Assembly (NCBI RefSeq): GCF_017526105.1
Contig: NZ_CP071839.1
Coordinates: forward strand, 4,642,001 to 4,706,000
Length of the DNA: 64,000 nucleotides
Direction: 5' to 3'
Source of the DNA: Streptomyces cyanogenus
GTDB lineage: Bacteria > Actinomycetota > Actinomycetes > Streptomycetales > Streptomycetaceae
The notes under the pieces are model-generated. The model made no database searches, had not been told where the DNA came from, and was given only the letters and a program-made list of their open reading frames with translations. Shown piece by piece: positions 16,910 to 26,048 of the stretch. Position 1 is the stretch's first letter, and every line of letters starts with the position of its first letter. Position numbers and translations under genes: made by a program.

Positions 16910-17857
16910 ATGGCTGTGGAAATCCCTCCGATCGTCAAGCCTTCCCGGCTCAGAAGCAGGGGCGGCCTGCTGGGCGAGTGCCTGGCGGAGTTCCTCGGGA
17001 CCTTCGTCCTCATCTCCTTCGGCTGCGGTGTGGTCGCGATGGCGGTCGCCGCGCTGCCCGGCTCCGGCCGGGCCGCCACCCCCATCACGATCTTCCTCGC
17101 CGCCGGCGACTGGCTGCTCATCACCTGGGGCTGGGCCCTGGCCGTCATGCTCGGCGTCTACGTCGCCGGCGGCGTCAGCGGTGCCCACCTCAACCCGGCG
17201 GTCACCCTGGCGATGGCCATCCGCCGCGGATTCCCGTGGCCCAAGGTCCTGCCCTACTGGTTCTCGCAGGTCGTCGGCGCCTTCACCGGGGCGGCCCTGG
17301 TCTACCTCGTCTACCACAGCGCCATCCACGCCTACGACAGCGCGGCGCCGGGGCCGAAGGTGAACGGGCACACGAACGCCACCTTCTCCATCTTCGCGAC
17401 CTTCCCGGCCCCGTACTTCCACGGCGGCGTCTGGGGCCCGCTGATCGACCAGATCGTCGGCACGGCCTTCCTGCTCATGCTGATCGCCGCCGTCATCGAC
17501 CTGCGCAACCAGGCCGTGAAGGCCAACCTGGGACCGCTGATCGTGGGCTTCGTCGTCGCCGCCATCGGCATGTCCTACGGCGCCAACGCGGGCTACGCCA
17601 TCAACCCCGCCCGCGACTTCGGACCGCGCCTGTTCACCTTCGCGGAGGGCTGGGACGGCCTGGCCTTCCCGGGGAGCGTGGCCGGCTCGTTCAGCGCCTA
17701 CTGGTGGATCCCGATCGTCGGGCCGCTGATCGGCGGTGCGATCGGGATCCTGATCTACGACCTCTTCATCGGCGACGTCCTGCTGGTGCGGGCCGAGCTG
17801 GCCGAGCCGCCCGAACCCGGCCGGTCGACCCCGGTGCGCACCAGCGACGAGGAGTAG
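16910..17857 (+). CDS. glpF: MIP-family aquaglyceroporin (glycerol facilitator)
   Basis: I choose ATG 16910 (315 residues), which has an AAAGGGGG ribosome site seven bases upstream; an upstream in-frame start would add 14 residues overlapping the operator. Six membrane segments and two half-helix NPA motifs are present: NPA at 95-97 (HLNPAVT) and NPA at 232-234 (AINPARDFGPR). An Asp following the second NPAR (Asp236) is the mark of glycerol facilitators rather than water channels. It is therefore expected to pass glycerol and similar small polyols. No glpK or glpD lies next to it, so it is isolated from a complete glycerol operon here. Confidence 0.85.
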   Translation: MAVEIPPIVKPSRLRSRGGLLGECLAEFLGTFVLISFGCGVVAMAVAALPGSGRAATPITIFLAAGDWLLITWGWALAVMLGVYVAGGVSGAHLNPAVTLAMAIRRGFPWPKVLPYWFSQVVGAFTGAALVYLVYHSAIHAYDSAAPGPKVNGHTNATFSIFATFPAPYFHGGVWGPLIDQIVGTAFLLMLIAAVIDLRNQAVKANLGPLIVGFVVAAIGMSYGANAGYAINPARDFGPRLFTFAEGWDGLAFPGSVAGSFSAYWWIPIVGPLIGGAIGILIYDLFIGDVLLVRAELAEPPEPGRSTPVRTSDEE

Positions 17858-17877
17858 GCCCCTGATGCAGTGACCCT

Positions 17878-18717
17878 CTAGGGCGCGGCTTTCTCTGCGG
17901 TGCAGTACACCTTGTGGTCGGCCCGGCCGAGGGGGATCTCCACGCCGGTACCGGGGGTGCCGCAGGTCTGGTTCTGGCGGCCGTTCTGGGCGGTGTCGGT
18001 CTCGAATCCGACGACCTCGCCGGCGTCGGCGGAAGCGCGGCCGTAGTGGGTCACGCCGTGACGGGAGGAGGAGTGGTCCGTGGCGGCGCAGGTGGTGGTG
18101 TCGCGGATGGTGCCGGCCGCGTTGACGGTGAGGGTGCCGGAGGAGTTGCCGCAGTAGAGGTTCTGCCTGCCGCTCTGGGCGGCGTTGACCTGCGGGCCGA
18201 ACGTGGTGCCGCCCCGGGCGCGGGCGCCGCCCGTGTGCTCCGGGTGGCCGCCGTCCCTGCGCCGGGAGTCACCGTGATCGGTGGCGACGCAGGTGGTGTC
18301 CGAGCTCATCGTCCCCAGCGCGTTGACGGTGACCAGGTCGGCGGAGTTGCCGCAGTAGAGGTTCTGCCTGCCGCTCTGGGCGATGTTCGTCTGGGGACCC
18401 AGCGTGGTGCCGCCGACGGCCCGGGCGCCGTCCGCGGAGGCGCTGTGGCGGCGTGTGCGGCCGTCGTCGACACACACCTGCTCCCGGTGCACCGTCCCGC
18501 CGACGTTGACGTTCACCAGACGGGCGGAGTTGCCGCAGGCCAGGTTCTGCTGCCCGTCCTGGTCGATGGTCTCCGCGCCGCCGGCGACGGCACCGCCGGC
18601 TGCGAAGGCACTGTGGCCGCCGGAAACCAGCGCCCCGGTGGTGAGCACCACAGCCGCCGCCCGGCGGATCCTGCCGGCCGTGGCACTCGGCGCTGCGTGC
18701 CGTCCCCGCTTCCCCAT
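17878..18717 (-). CDS. Secreted protein with four Cys-containing QN repeats
   Basis: ATG 18717 (279 residues) is preferred because it starts a signal peptide (MGKRGRH, a hydrophobic core, AFA cleavage region) and has AGGAG upstream. The mature part contains four units of about 55 residues. Each opens with Q-N-L/Q-x-CGN (QNLACGN, QNLYCGN, QNLYCGN, QNQTCG), runs through a hydrophobic VTVN-A-L-G patch and closes with a second Cys (QVCVDD, TTCVATD, TTCAATD, YCTAEK). Paired cysteines and Gln/Asn-rich strands recall the chaplin/rodlin surface amyloids, but the spacing differs and I do not recognise a named family. It is likely exported, possibly a coat or adhesive protein. Confidence 0.8.
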   Translation of the reverse strand: MGKRGRHAAPSATAGRIRRAAAVVLTTGALVSGGHSAFAAGGAVAGGAETIDQDGQQNLACGNSARLVNVNVGGTVHREQVCVDDGRTRRHSASADGARAVGGTTLGPQTNIAQSGRQNLYCGNSADLVTVNALGTMSSDTTCVATDHGDSRRRDGGHPEHTGGARARGGTTFGPQVNAAQSGRQNLYCGNSSGTLTVNAAGTIRDTTTCAATDHSSSRHGVTHYGRASADAGEVVGFETDTAQNGRQNQTCGTPGTGVEIPLGRADHKVYCTAEKAAP

Positions 18718-18887
18718 GCGCTGCGATCTCCTGACTGCTTGCCGCCGGATGTGGCCGCGCGGTTCCCGGCTGACTGTGTGCGCCGCTCCGGGCCTTTCCA
18801 CGATCAAGAACGCCCCACAGGGCGAAAAGTTATGATTCGCCGGGGAAAGGAAATCCCGGGTCCGACCGTCGCCGGCGGCTGGGCCTG

Positions 18888-20345
18888 CTAGCCCGCCAGG
18901 CCGGACCCGAAGTCCGTGTACGTCCTCGCGGGCAGGCCCACCTTGGTGGGGCCGAAGGTGGCGGACGCCGTGGTGGAGTACAGCGTGGCGGCCGCGCCGG
19001 GCAGGTGCCACACGGCCCCCTCGGGGTCGTTCTCGCCGTAGGCGACGGCCGTCAGGTCGGCGCGGCCGTCGCGGCCCACGTCCGAGGCGAGCAGGGCCTG
19101 CCCGAAGCCGTCGCCCCCCTCCGCGGCGCCCGGCACGCCGGGGCTGTCCTGGGTCAGGTGCACCGCGCGCGTGGTGGTCACGCCGGAGGCCGAGCCGCGC
19201 AGCAGGGTGATCGCGCCGGCGGACCCCAGGTAGTGCGCGTCGTCGCCGAAGCTCTCACCGGGCGCGCCGACCGCGAGGTCCCCGTAGCCGTCCCTGTCGA
19301 AGTCGCCGATCGCCAGCGCCTCGCCGAAGTCGTCCCCCGCCTCGGCGGAGTCGGGCACCCCGGCCGTGTCCTGGGTGAGGGAGACGCGGCGGGTGGCGCT
19401 CGGGCCGGACGAGGTGCCGTAGACGATGTGGATCCTGCCGCCGGTGGAGCCGGAGGGATCACGGTCGGCGTCCAGCGGGTTGCCGAGGACGATGTCGCCG
19501 TAGCCGTCCTTGTTCAGGTCGCCGATCGCCGCCGTCGTGGCGGTGCGCAGGCTCGCCGCCTTGGCGATGCCGTCGGGGGTGCCCTTGTAGTAGACGGCGG
19601 TGGCCAGCGGGTGGCCGTTCGGCTTGCGGCCGGTGACCACCAGGTCGGCCCGGGTGTCGCCGCCGACCCGGCCCGCGGTGAGCTGCGGCTGGTCGATGCC
19701 CGGGGTGGAGGAGGAGACCCTGCCCGTGGTGCCGGACTTGGTGAACGGACCGCGGATCAGCCGGATCCGCCAGCTGGACGTGCCCGAGTCGCCCTGCGCG
19801 GAGATCGCCAGGTCGGGCTTGCCGTCGCCGGTGAAGTCGCCCGCCGCGATGCCCAGGCCGAAGTAACTGCCGTAGAGGGTCTGGGGGTTCTTCACCGTCG
19901 TACCGCCGGACAGGCCCGACCGGGAGCCCCAGACGATGACGACCGTACCCGCGTCCTCGGCGCTGCCCGCCTTCTCGCGCGGGGCGCCGACGACCAGGTC
20001 GCTGTAGCCGTCGCGGTTGAGGTCTGCGACGGCGAGTGAGCGGCCGAACTCGTCGTCCTTCTCCGCGCTGCCGGGGATGCCCGCGCTGTTCTGGCTGATC
20101 AGCTGGTGCTTGGCGGGGTTCAGGCCGGACGCGGTGCCGTAGACCACGGCCACCCGGCCGGCCCACGACCTGCCGTTCACGGTGGCGGCCGGGGCCGCGA
20201 CGGCCACGTCCCGGTAGCCGTCCCCGTTGAAGTCGCCGGGCAGGCCGGAGGGTGCCGCGGCGGCGGGGCCGGACAGGACCGGCGCGGTCAGGCCCGCGAG
20301 GAACAGGGCGGCGAGCGCGGTACCTCCGCGCAGGGGGTGCTTCAC
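18888..20345 (-). CDS. Secreted FG-GAP/VCBS repeat protein
   Basis: GTG 20345 (485 residues) follows a GGGAG site and opens with a signal peptide (MKHPLRGGTALAALFLAG, cleaved near AAA-APSG). At least six copies of the FG-GAP/VCBS pattern follow, with the calcium-binding core D-x-N-x-D-G-Y-x-D (DFNGDGYRDVAVA, DLNRDGYSDLVVG, DFTGDGKPDLAIS, DLNKDGYGDIVLG, DFDRDGYGDLAVG). These blades form an integrin-alpha-like beta-propeller. The protein is exported and probably acts in adhesion or in binding a polymer; ligand unknown. The next gene to the left is the Cys-repeat secreted protein on the same strand. Confidence 0.9.
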   Translation of the reverse strand: MKHPLRGGTALAALFLAGLTAPVLSGPAAAAPSGLPGDFNGDGYRDVAVAAPAATVNGRSWAGRVAVVYGTASGLNPAKHQLISQNSAGIPGSAEKDDEFGRSLAVADLNRDGYSDLVVGAPREKAGSAEDAGTVVIVWGSRSGLSGGTTVKNPQTLYGSYFGLGIAAGDFTGDGKPDLAISAQGDSGTSSWRIRLIRGPFTKSGTTGRVSSSTPGIDQPQLTAGRVGGDTRADLVVTGRKPNGHPLATAVYYKGTPDGIAKAASLRTATTAAIGDLNKDGYGDIVLGNPLDADRDPSGSTGGRIHIVYGTSSGPSATRRVSLTQDTAGVPDSAEAGDDFGEALAIGDFDRDGYGDLAVGAPGESFGDDAHYLGSAGAITLLRGSASGVTTTRAVHLTQDSPGVPGAAEGGDGFGQALLASDVGRDGRADLTAVAYGENDPEGAVWHLPGAAATLYSTTASATFGPTKVGLPARTYTDFGSGLAG

Positions 20346-20560
20346 GTCCGGGTCTCCCGTGGAACGGTCGGTGGTGTGGCGAAGAGGAGACCGGTGGCGG
20401 CGCGGCAGGGTTGTAGGGGGAACCGGGTGTAGTTCCGGGAGCGGCGGGGCCCGGGCGGCGGCTCCCGAACCACCCGCCTTACGGGGACACTTCTGCCATA
20501 ATCGCCCTCCATGCCGTGACGGGGCGTCAACTCGCCCCGCCGGGAGGGGGGACGAGTACG

Positions 20561-23500
20561 TTGAGCGCCGGACGGCGGCGGGCTCTGCTGATCGCGGTGC
20601 CCGCGTATCCACAGCTGGACCAGGTGCCGGAACTACGGCACGACTTCCCGAGCCTGCCCTTCACCGTCAAGGACGTCGGCGCCCTGCGCACCACCCTGCT
20701 GCGCAGCGGCTATCCACTGGAACACGTGACCGTGCTCGACGACGAGGACGCGACCGGCGAGGGCAACATCCGTGACGAGCTGGGCCGGTTCCTGAACTCC
20801 TGCGAGGACGGCGACGTGGGCCTCGTCTACTTCTCCGGCCACGGAGTCCGGTTCGGTGACACCGACTACCTCGTCCCCAGCGACGTCCGCGCGCGATGGG
20901 GGCAGGACGGGCAACGCGCCCTCGGCCCGCACGGACTCATCGAGATCGTGCCCGACGAACTGCTCGCGCCCCTGCGGTCCAGCGCCACGGTGATGCTCTG
21001 CTTCGACGCCTGCCGGAGCAGCGGCGACAGCCCGCCGGCCACCTTCGAGGGCATGAAGATCAGCCGCCCCTGGGACAACGTCGTCCTGCTGAGCGCCTGC
21101 GCCCCCGGCGAGGAGGCCCTGGGGCACGCCGACGACGGCAGCGTCCTGGCGAAGGCGCTGAGCGAGACCCTGGCGCCGGAGTCCCCGGCCCGCACCTTCG
21201 CCCAGGTGATCCAGCGCGTGGAGCAGCGCGCGGAGGAGATCGCGGCGAACTACACGTACCGACGGCCGCCCACGGCCGTCGGCCGGTGGCTGGGCAAGGA
21301 CGTCACGGGCGGCACCCACGCCGACGTACCGCTGTGCGAGGCGATGCCGTCCTCCGGCCGGTGGACCGAGGCCGTCCTGCGGTCCGGCCTGTGGGAGCGG
21401 ACCGACGCCACGTCCGCCCAGCGCAACAAGGCCAAGGAGCACCTCGCGGAGGTCGTCGCCAGGACCGTCGCCATCCGCCGGATACGGCAGCCCGAGGCCG
21501 ACCCCTGGGACGACCCGTTCGTCCCGCAGCGGCTGATCGAGCGGCTCGGCCACCTCGTGGACGCCTCCGGCGCGCGGCTGAGCCTCATCGAGACCGTGGT
21601 GCTGCTGGGCGCGCCGTTCCTGCGGGAGGCCGCGCTGTCGTGCGGCCTGGCCGCGCTCCGCACCCTCTACGACAACGACCCGGCCGACGCCGAACGGGAA
21701 CTCCCCGAGGACAGCTTCGCCGCCCATCTCCACCGCGACATGGGCGACGTACGGCGGGCCCACCGGCAGATCGAGGCGACCCGCCGGACGCTGCTGCGCC
21801 GCGACGGCAAGGCCGACGCCCACAGCGCGGAGTACTGGCTGCGCCACCGCTTCCTCGCCGACTGGGACCTGCTGTGGGAGCTCCGCGGGGACGCCGAGCT
21901 GGACAGCCTGCGCGGCGCGATCGAACTGCTGGTGCAGGCGGCGGAGAGCGCGGCCGGTCTGACGCTGGGCGACGACGAGCGCGGCGTGCTGCGGCGGGCC
22001 GTCGTCCAGGTCGTCTCCCAGCTGGGCACGGGCACCCCGGCCGACGCCGTCGCGCCCGACGGCACCCCCTGGGACACCGATCTGTGCGCCTACCTGTGCG
22101 GGGAGGCGGACCGGTGGAGCTGGCGGCCCAGCGAGCTGGCCACGCTGCTGCACCTCGCGGGGCTGCTCGCCATCGACCCGCGCATGCTCGACGGCGTGCT
22201 CATCGATCACCTGGGCCCGCGCGAGCCCACCCAGGTGCGGCCGGAGGGCATCATCGGCGAGATCGCCGCGCACGACGGCTTCCTCCCCGTCACCCGCAAC
22301 CGCGGCGGGGCGGACGCGTCCGACACCGCCGCCACCCGCTGGCTGCTGGTGTTCAAGTGCAGCAGCGCGGCACTGTTCACGGCGCTGGACCGGCTCGCCG
22401 CCCGGATCACCGCCGTGTCGGAGGCCACCCGGCGCGGCCAGGGCACCCTGCGGCCCGGCGACCTCCTCTCCGGCCTGCCACAGGTGGTCAAGACCGAGGG
22501 CCTGCTCCCCCGCAACCGCGGCTTCGACAAGCCGCCGCCCCGGTTCCGGCTGGCCGAGGACGAGGTCAAGCCGCTCATCATGGGCACCCAGCTGTACGGG
22601 GACCGGATGCTGGCGGTGCGCGAGCTGTACCAGAACGCCCTCGACGCCTGCCGGGTGCGCCAGGCCCGCCGCCGGTACGGGGAGCACGCGCGGCAGACCG
22701 GCCTGACCGAGCGGGAGCAGCTCGCCGGGTGCCGGATCGTCTTCACCCAGGACGTCGACCCGGACACGGGCCGGATGTACATCCAGTGCGAGGACAACGG
22801 CGTCGGGATGACCGCCGAGGAGCTGAGGGACCTGTTCGCGCAGGCCGGGCGCCGCTCGGAGCAGTCGTCGGCACGGATGCGGGAGATGCGCCGGTGGCGC
22901 CGCCGCGGCATCACCACGGAACTCAACAGCCGTTTCGGCATCGGTGTCTTCAGCTACTTCATGCTGGCCGAGGAGGTCGAGGTGACCACGCGGGCGGTCG
23001 ACGTCTCCGGTCACCTCCCGCTCGACGGCCACCGGGCCAGCGTCGCCGCCGGGTCGGGGCTGATGCACCTCGGCAGGGAGCAGCGGGAGCTGGCGGGCGG
23101 CGGCACCCGGGTCCGGCTGTACCTGCACGACGAGCCCGAGGACGGCGACGACCGGCGCCCTTCCGTGATCGAGGCGTTGCGCGATTTCCTGTGGTGCAGT
23201 CCCGTGGAGGTGGTCGCCCGGGAAGGCGACGGCGTACCGGCGGTCTGGCGGCCGGGCGAGCTGTACGGCGACTCCTCCCTGCCGAGCGCGCGCATCGCGG
23301 CCACCGAGGGCGTCTGGTGGGTGCAGGGCAGGGGCATGCTGCTGGCGGACGGGCTGCTGGTCGCGGGGGCCGAGACCCCCGAGGGATACGTGGTGAACCT
23401 GCGGGGCAGGCACCGGCCGGAGCTGAGCGTCGACCGCAACCGCTTCCTCGGCTACGACGAGCGGTGTGTCGAGGAGGACCTGAAGGAGGCCATCCCGGGG

Positions 23501-25726
23501 CTGGTGCGTTCGGAGTGGCGGCCCTTTCCGCTGGACTGGCTGTGGAGCCTCACCGACGCCTGGCCGCGTCTGGCGCAGGAGGTCATCGCCCAGCTGATGG
23601 AGCACGACGTGCCGGTGTCGCTCCCGGCCCGGCTGCTGCGCGAGGACTGGATCCGGGAGGACCGGGTCATCACGCTGCGGGACGTCGGGTGTCTGCCCGT
23701 CGACGACCTCGTCCTCAAGGAGGATTTCGGGCGGGCCGCCTTCGACACGCGCTTCTTCGAGGCCTGGCGCATCAGCACCCTCGGCGTGAACCGCCGGCAG
23801 GGGCCGGTCGGCCGGCACGCGGGGCTGCCCCGGCCGGAGCCCCTGGACGCGGTGGTGCTGCGCGGCGCGCCGGACGGGTCCTTCCGGCAGCTTCTGTGGG
23901 CCGCCGCGGACACCGGACGCCCGCTGCGGGAGGTGATCCGCCAGGTGCGCCGGTACGCCGTCACGGGCCTGCCGGTTCCGGAGCCGGCGGACCTCGCCGC
24001 TCTGGACGACATCACGCCGAGCCGGCTGGCGGCCGTGCTGTACGACGAGTTCCTGGACGCCAGGGGCGTCAGCGGCTGGTACGACGAGGACCCCGGGCAG
24101 TTCGCCGTGCGGCATGCCATGGTGCGCGTGTCGTTCCGGGAGAAGGTGAGCCTGGGGGCCCTGGGAGAGCTGTTCGTCCGGCTGTCGCGCCTGGATCCGT
24201 CGATTCCCGCGCCGCCGGACCTCGCGGGAATCGGACTCGCCGCCCATCGCGTGGACGCGCGGGAACGCCGGGTCCTGCTGAACGCCGCAGCGCGCGGCAC
24301 GCGGTACGGGGCCCAGGACCACTGGCCGTTCACCGGTCTCGTACGACCGGTGGACGTCGCCTTCCGAGCCGGGCAGACGGGGATCCCGCCGGCCGAGATC
24401 GAGGCGGTCGTGCGCCGTTTCGCACCGCTCGGCTACCGGCTCGCCGGGCCCGCGCTGCCGCGCCTCCTGGACGAGGCGCAGCTCACCGCGGTCAGCCGTG
24501 ACCTGGACGCGCAGCCGCCCTTCCTCAGCCCGGGCCCGATCGGCCTGAAGCACCTGGTCCGGCTGGCAGCCCGGCGCGAGGAGACCGTGGGGGACACGGC
24601 GAGCTGGCTGGCCGGCTGGGCGAGCGGGCTGGGCATCGAGGTCGCCGACCCGGGCCCGCTGGCCGGGCTCGCGCCGCCCGCCTGGTGCGCCGATCTGCCG
24701 ATGGCGCAGCAGGCCGTGAGCCAGGACGGCGATGGGGACGAGGGGATCAGGCCGGTCTCCACCTGGGCCGTCCTGGCAACCATCGACGACCAGCAGGAAC
24801 GTCCCTCGGGACAGCAGCACGTCGCCGCGGTCGAGGCGCTGGCCCAGGCGGGGCTGGTCGAGCGGCAGGCGGTCGACGCGACCCGGACCCTGCTGGCCGA
24901 GCACCCCTCCGCCCGGCACCGGGGCCTGTGGAGTCGCGGCCTGGCGCTGCCCGGCAAACGCTCGGAGTACAGCATGCCGGTGCGGGTCGGACCGGATGCC
25001 CGGGTGGAGCCCGCCTCCGTGCTGGGCATCGCGGCGGGCCTCGGCGAGAGCCTCGCCGCCACCGCCGAGCGGGTCCGTAGCCGGACGGTCTCCTACGGCT
25101 TCGGCATGCCCGACGTGCCCGAGGACGTCGCCGGCCTGAAACCCGACCGCCATCTGAGCGCGGCCCTGACCAGCGCCGGCCGGTGGCGGACCCGGATCTC
25201 GCTGAGCGCCCTGGTCGACTTCGCGGACGCCTGCGACGTCGACCTCGCCACCGCTGCCGCCGAGCTGAACGCCTACCGCTCCCTGGGCGCCCCGACCGTG
25301 CCGGTACCGCCGGACTTCGTACCGCCGCCGGCCCCCTTGGAGCGCGACCTGGCCGCCGAGTACGCGCTGCTCCAGCCTGCCCTGGAGGAGTCCTGGACGC
25401 TGACGCCGCTCGCCCTGGTCGTGGCGGCCGCGCGGCTCGGCGACGGACTGCGGGAGACGTACCGCCGGCTGCGGCCGTTCACCCTGATCGGGCTGGACAT
25501 CCCGTTCCCCGAGCCGGCGGGCCGCCGTACCCCGGACTGGCGGGACGTCGTCCTGCTCACCGCCCGGTTCACCGGCCGGGAACCCGTGCTGTCCGGCGAT
25601 GTGTCCGAGGACCATCTCCGGCTGGCCGCACAGGAGACGGAGCTGACGGTCGACGACGTCCGCGCCCGGCTCGCGGACCACGCGCCCCTGTTCGGCTTCC
25701 GGCTGCCGCCGTACGAGAGGACCTGA
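20561..25726 (+). CDS. Caspase-like protease fused to Hsp90-type ATPase
   Basis: I prefer TTG 20561 (1,721 residues; GGGAGGGGGG nine bases upstream); a weaker GTG at 20516 would add 15 residues. Residues ~6-230 form a caspase-like C14 peptidase: catalytic His94 in YFSGHG and Cys151 in CFDACRSSG. Residues ~240-670 are a helical connector. Around 670-1,000 lies a GHKL/Hsp90-type ATPase: N-box RELYQNALDACR (Glu688, Asn692), G1 box DNGVGM (745-750) and G2 loop RFGIGVFSYF (from 791). The last ~700 residues hold repeating helix/strand units resembling the wHTH-Hsp90-associated domains of predicted conflict systems. This suggests an ATP-driven sensor that releases protease activity after detecting a trigger. 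Two small genes follow at once, so it probably works in a three-gene operon. A shadow frame on the minus strand of similar length is an artefact of GC bias. Confidence 0.88.
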   Translation: MSAGRRRALLIAVPAYPQLDQVPELRHDFPSLPFTVKDVGALRTTLLRSGYPLEHVTVLDDEDATGEGNIRDELGRFLNSCEDGDVGLVYFSGHGVRFGDTDYLVPSDVRARWGQDGQRALGPHGLIEIVPDELLAPLRSSATVMLCFDACRSSGDSPPATFEGMKISRPWDNVVLLSACAPGEEALGHADDGSVLAKALSETLAPESPARTFAQVIQRVEQRAEEIAANYTYRRPPTAVGRWLGKDVTGGTHADVPLCEAMPSSGRWTEAVLRSGLWERTDATSAQRNKAKEHLAEVVARTVAIRRIRQPEADPWDDPFVPQRLIERLGHLVDASGARLSLIETVVLLGAPFLREAALSCGLAALRTLYDNDPADAERELPEDSFAAHLHRDMGDVRRAHRQIEATRRTLLRRDGKADAHSAEYWLRHRFLADWDLLWELRGDAELDSLRGAIELLVQAAESAAGLTLGDDERGVLRRAVVQVVSQLGTGTPADAVAPDGTPWDTDLCAYLCGEADRWSWRPSELATLLHLAGLLAIDPRMLDGVLIDHLGPREPTQVRPEGIIGEIAAHDGFLPVTRNRGGADASDTAATRWLLVFKCSSAALFTALDRLAARITAVSEATRRGQGTLRPGDLLSGLPQVVKTEGLLPRNRGFDKPPPRFRLAEDEVKPLIMGTQLYGDRMLAVRELYQNALDACRVRQARRRYGEHARQTGLTEREQLAGCRIVFTQDVDPDTGRMYIQCEDNGVGMTAEELRDLFAQAGRRSEQSSARMREMRRWRRRGITTELNSRFGIGVFSYFMLAEEVEVTTRAVDVSGHLPLDGHRASVAAGSGLMHLGREQRELAGGGTRVRLYLHDEPEDGDDRRPSVIEALRDFLWCSPVEVVAREGDGVPAVWRPGELYGDSSLPSARIAATEGVWWVQGRGMLLADGLLVAGAETPEGYVVNLRGRHRPELSVDRNRFLGYDERCVEEDLKEAIPGLVRSEWRPFPLDWLWSLTDAWPRLAQEVIAQLMEHDVPVSLPARLLREDWIREDRVITLRDVGCLPVDDLVLKEDFGRAAFDTRFFEAWRISTLGVNRRQGPVGRHAGLPRPEPLDAVVLRGAPDGSFRQLLWAAADTGRPLREVIRQVRRYAVTGLPVPEPADLAALDDITPSRLAAVLYDEFLDARGVSGWYDEDPGQFAVRHAMVRVSFREKVSLGALGELFVRLSRLDPSIPAPPDLAGIGLAAHRVDARERRVLLNAAARGTRYGAQDHWPFTGLVRPVDVAFRAGQTGIPPAEIEAVVRRFAPLGYRLAGPALPRLLDEAQLTAVSRDLDAQPPFLSPGPIGLKHLVRLAARREETVGDTASWLAGWASGLGIEVADPGPLAGLAPPAWCADLPMAQQAVSQDGDGDEGIRPVSTWAVLATIDDQQERPSGQQHVAAVEALAQAGLVERQAVDATRTLLAEHPSARHRGLWSRGLALPGKRSEYSMPVRVGPDARVEPASVLGIAAGLGESLAATAERVRSRTVSYGFGMPDVPEDVAGLKPDRHLSAALTSAGRWRTRISLSALVDFADACDVDLATAAAELNAYRSLGAPTVPVPPDFVPPPAPLERDLAAEYALLQPALEESWTLTPLALVVAAARLGDGLRETYRRLRPFTLIGLDIPFPEPAGRRTPDWRDVVLLTARFTGREPVLSGDVSEDHLRLAAQETELTVDDVRARLADHAPLFGFRLPPYERT

Positions 25727-25727
25727 C

Positions 25728-26048
25728 GTGCCGCACAACGCCAAGACCTACGAGTCCAAGTACCTCCCGGACCAGACCGGATTCCTCTGGGACTTCACCG
25801 GTGGCCGGCTCGTCATCACCGGCACATGCCCGGAGTGCGCCGGCACGACCCGGCATCCGGTGCCGGACGTGATGCCCGGCGCGGTGACGAAGGGCGGCAC
25901 CGGGGCGGCGTCCCCGGAGGACGACGAGGTGCCGGGCCAGGTGTACATGCGGTGCCGGTGCCGGCTGGGCCATCCCGGGGACGCCCAGGAGACCGGTGGC
26001 TGCGGGGCCAAGTGGGTGGCCGTCCGGCCGGCGGGACCGGACTCGTGA
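25728..26048 (+). CDS. Small zinc-ribbon protein of the caspase-Hsp90 operon
   Basis: GTG 25728 begins one base after the stop of the caspase-Hsp90 gene. The 106-residue product has two Cys pairs in zinc-ribbon style: CPEC at 34-37, and CRCRLGH at 76-82 with a further Cys92 in GGCGAKW, a likely Cys4 or Cys3-His metal site. No membrane segment. Such modules often mediate protein or nucleic-acid contacts. Its stop overlaps the next gene by 4 bases, tying it into the operon. I do not recognise a named family; its function is inferred from position only. Confidence 0.75.
   Translation: MPHNAKTYESKYLPDQTGFLWDFTGGRLVITGTCPECAGTTRHPVPDVMPGAVTKGGTGAASPEDDEVPGQVYMRCRCRLGHPGDAQETGGCGAKWVAVRPAGPDS

Noticed and set aside
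20633..25744. Long minus-strand open frame opposite the caspase-Hsp90 gene
   Set aside because: A 1,703-residue frame exists only because of GC-rich third positions; composition lacks domain motifs, and the plus strand carries clear catalytic motifs.
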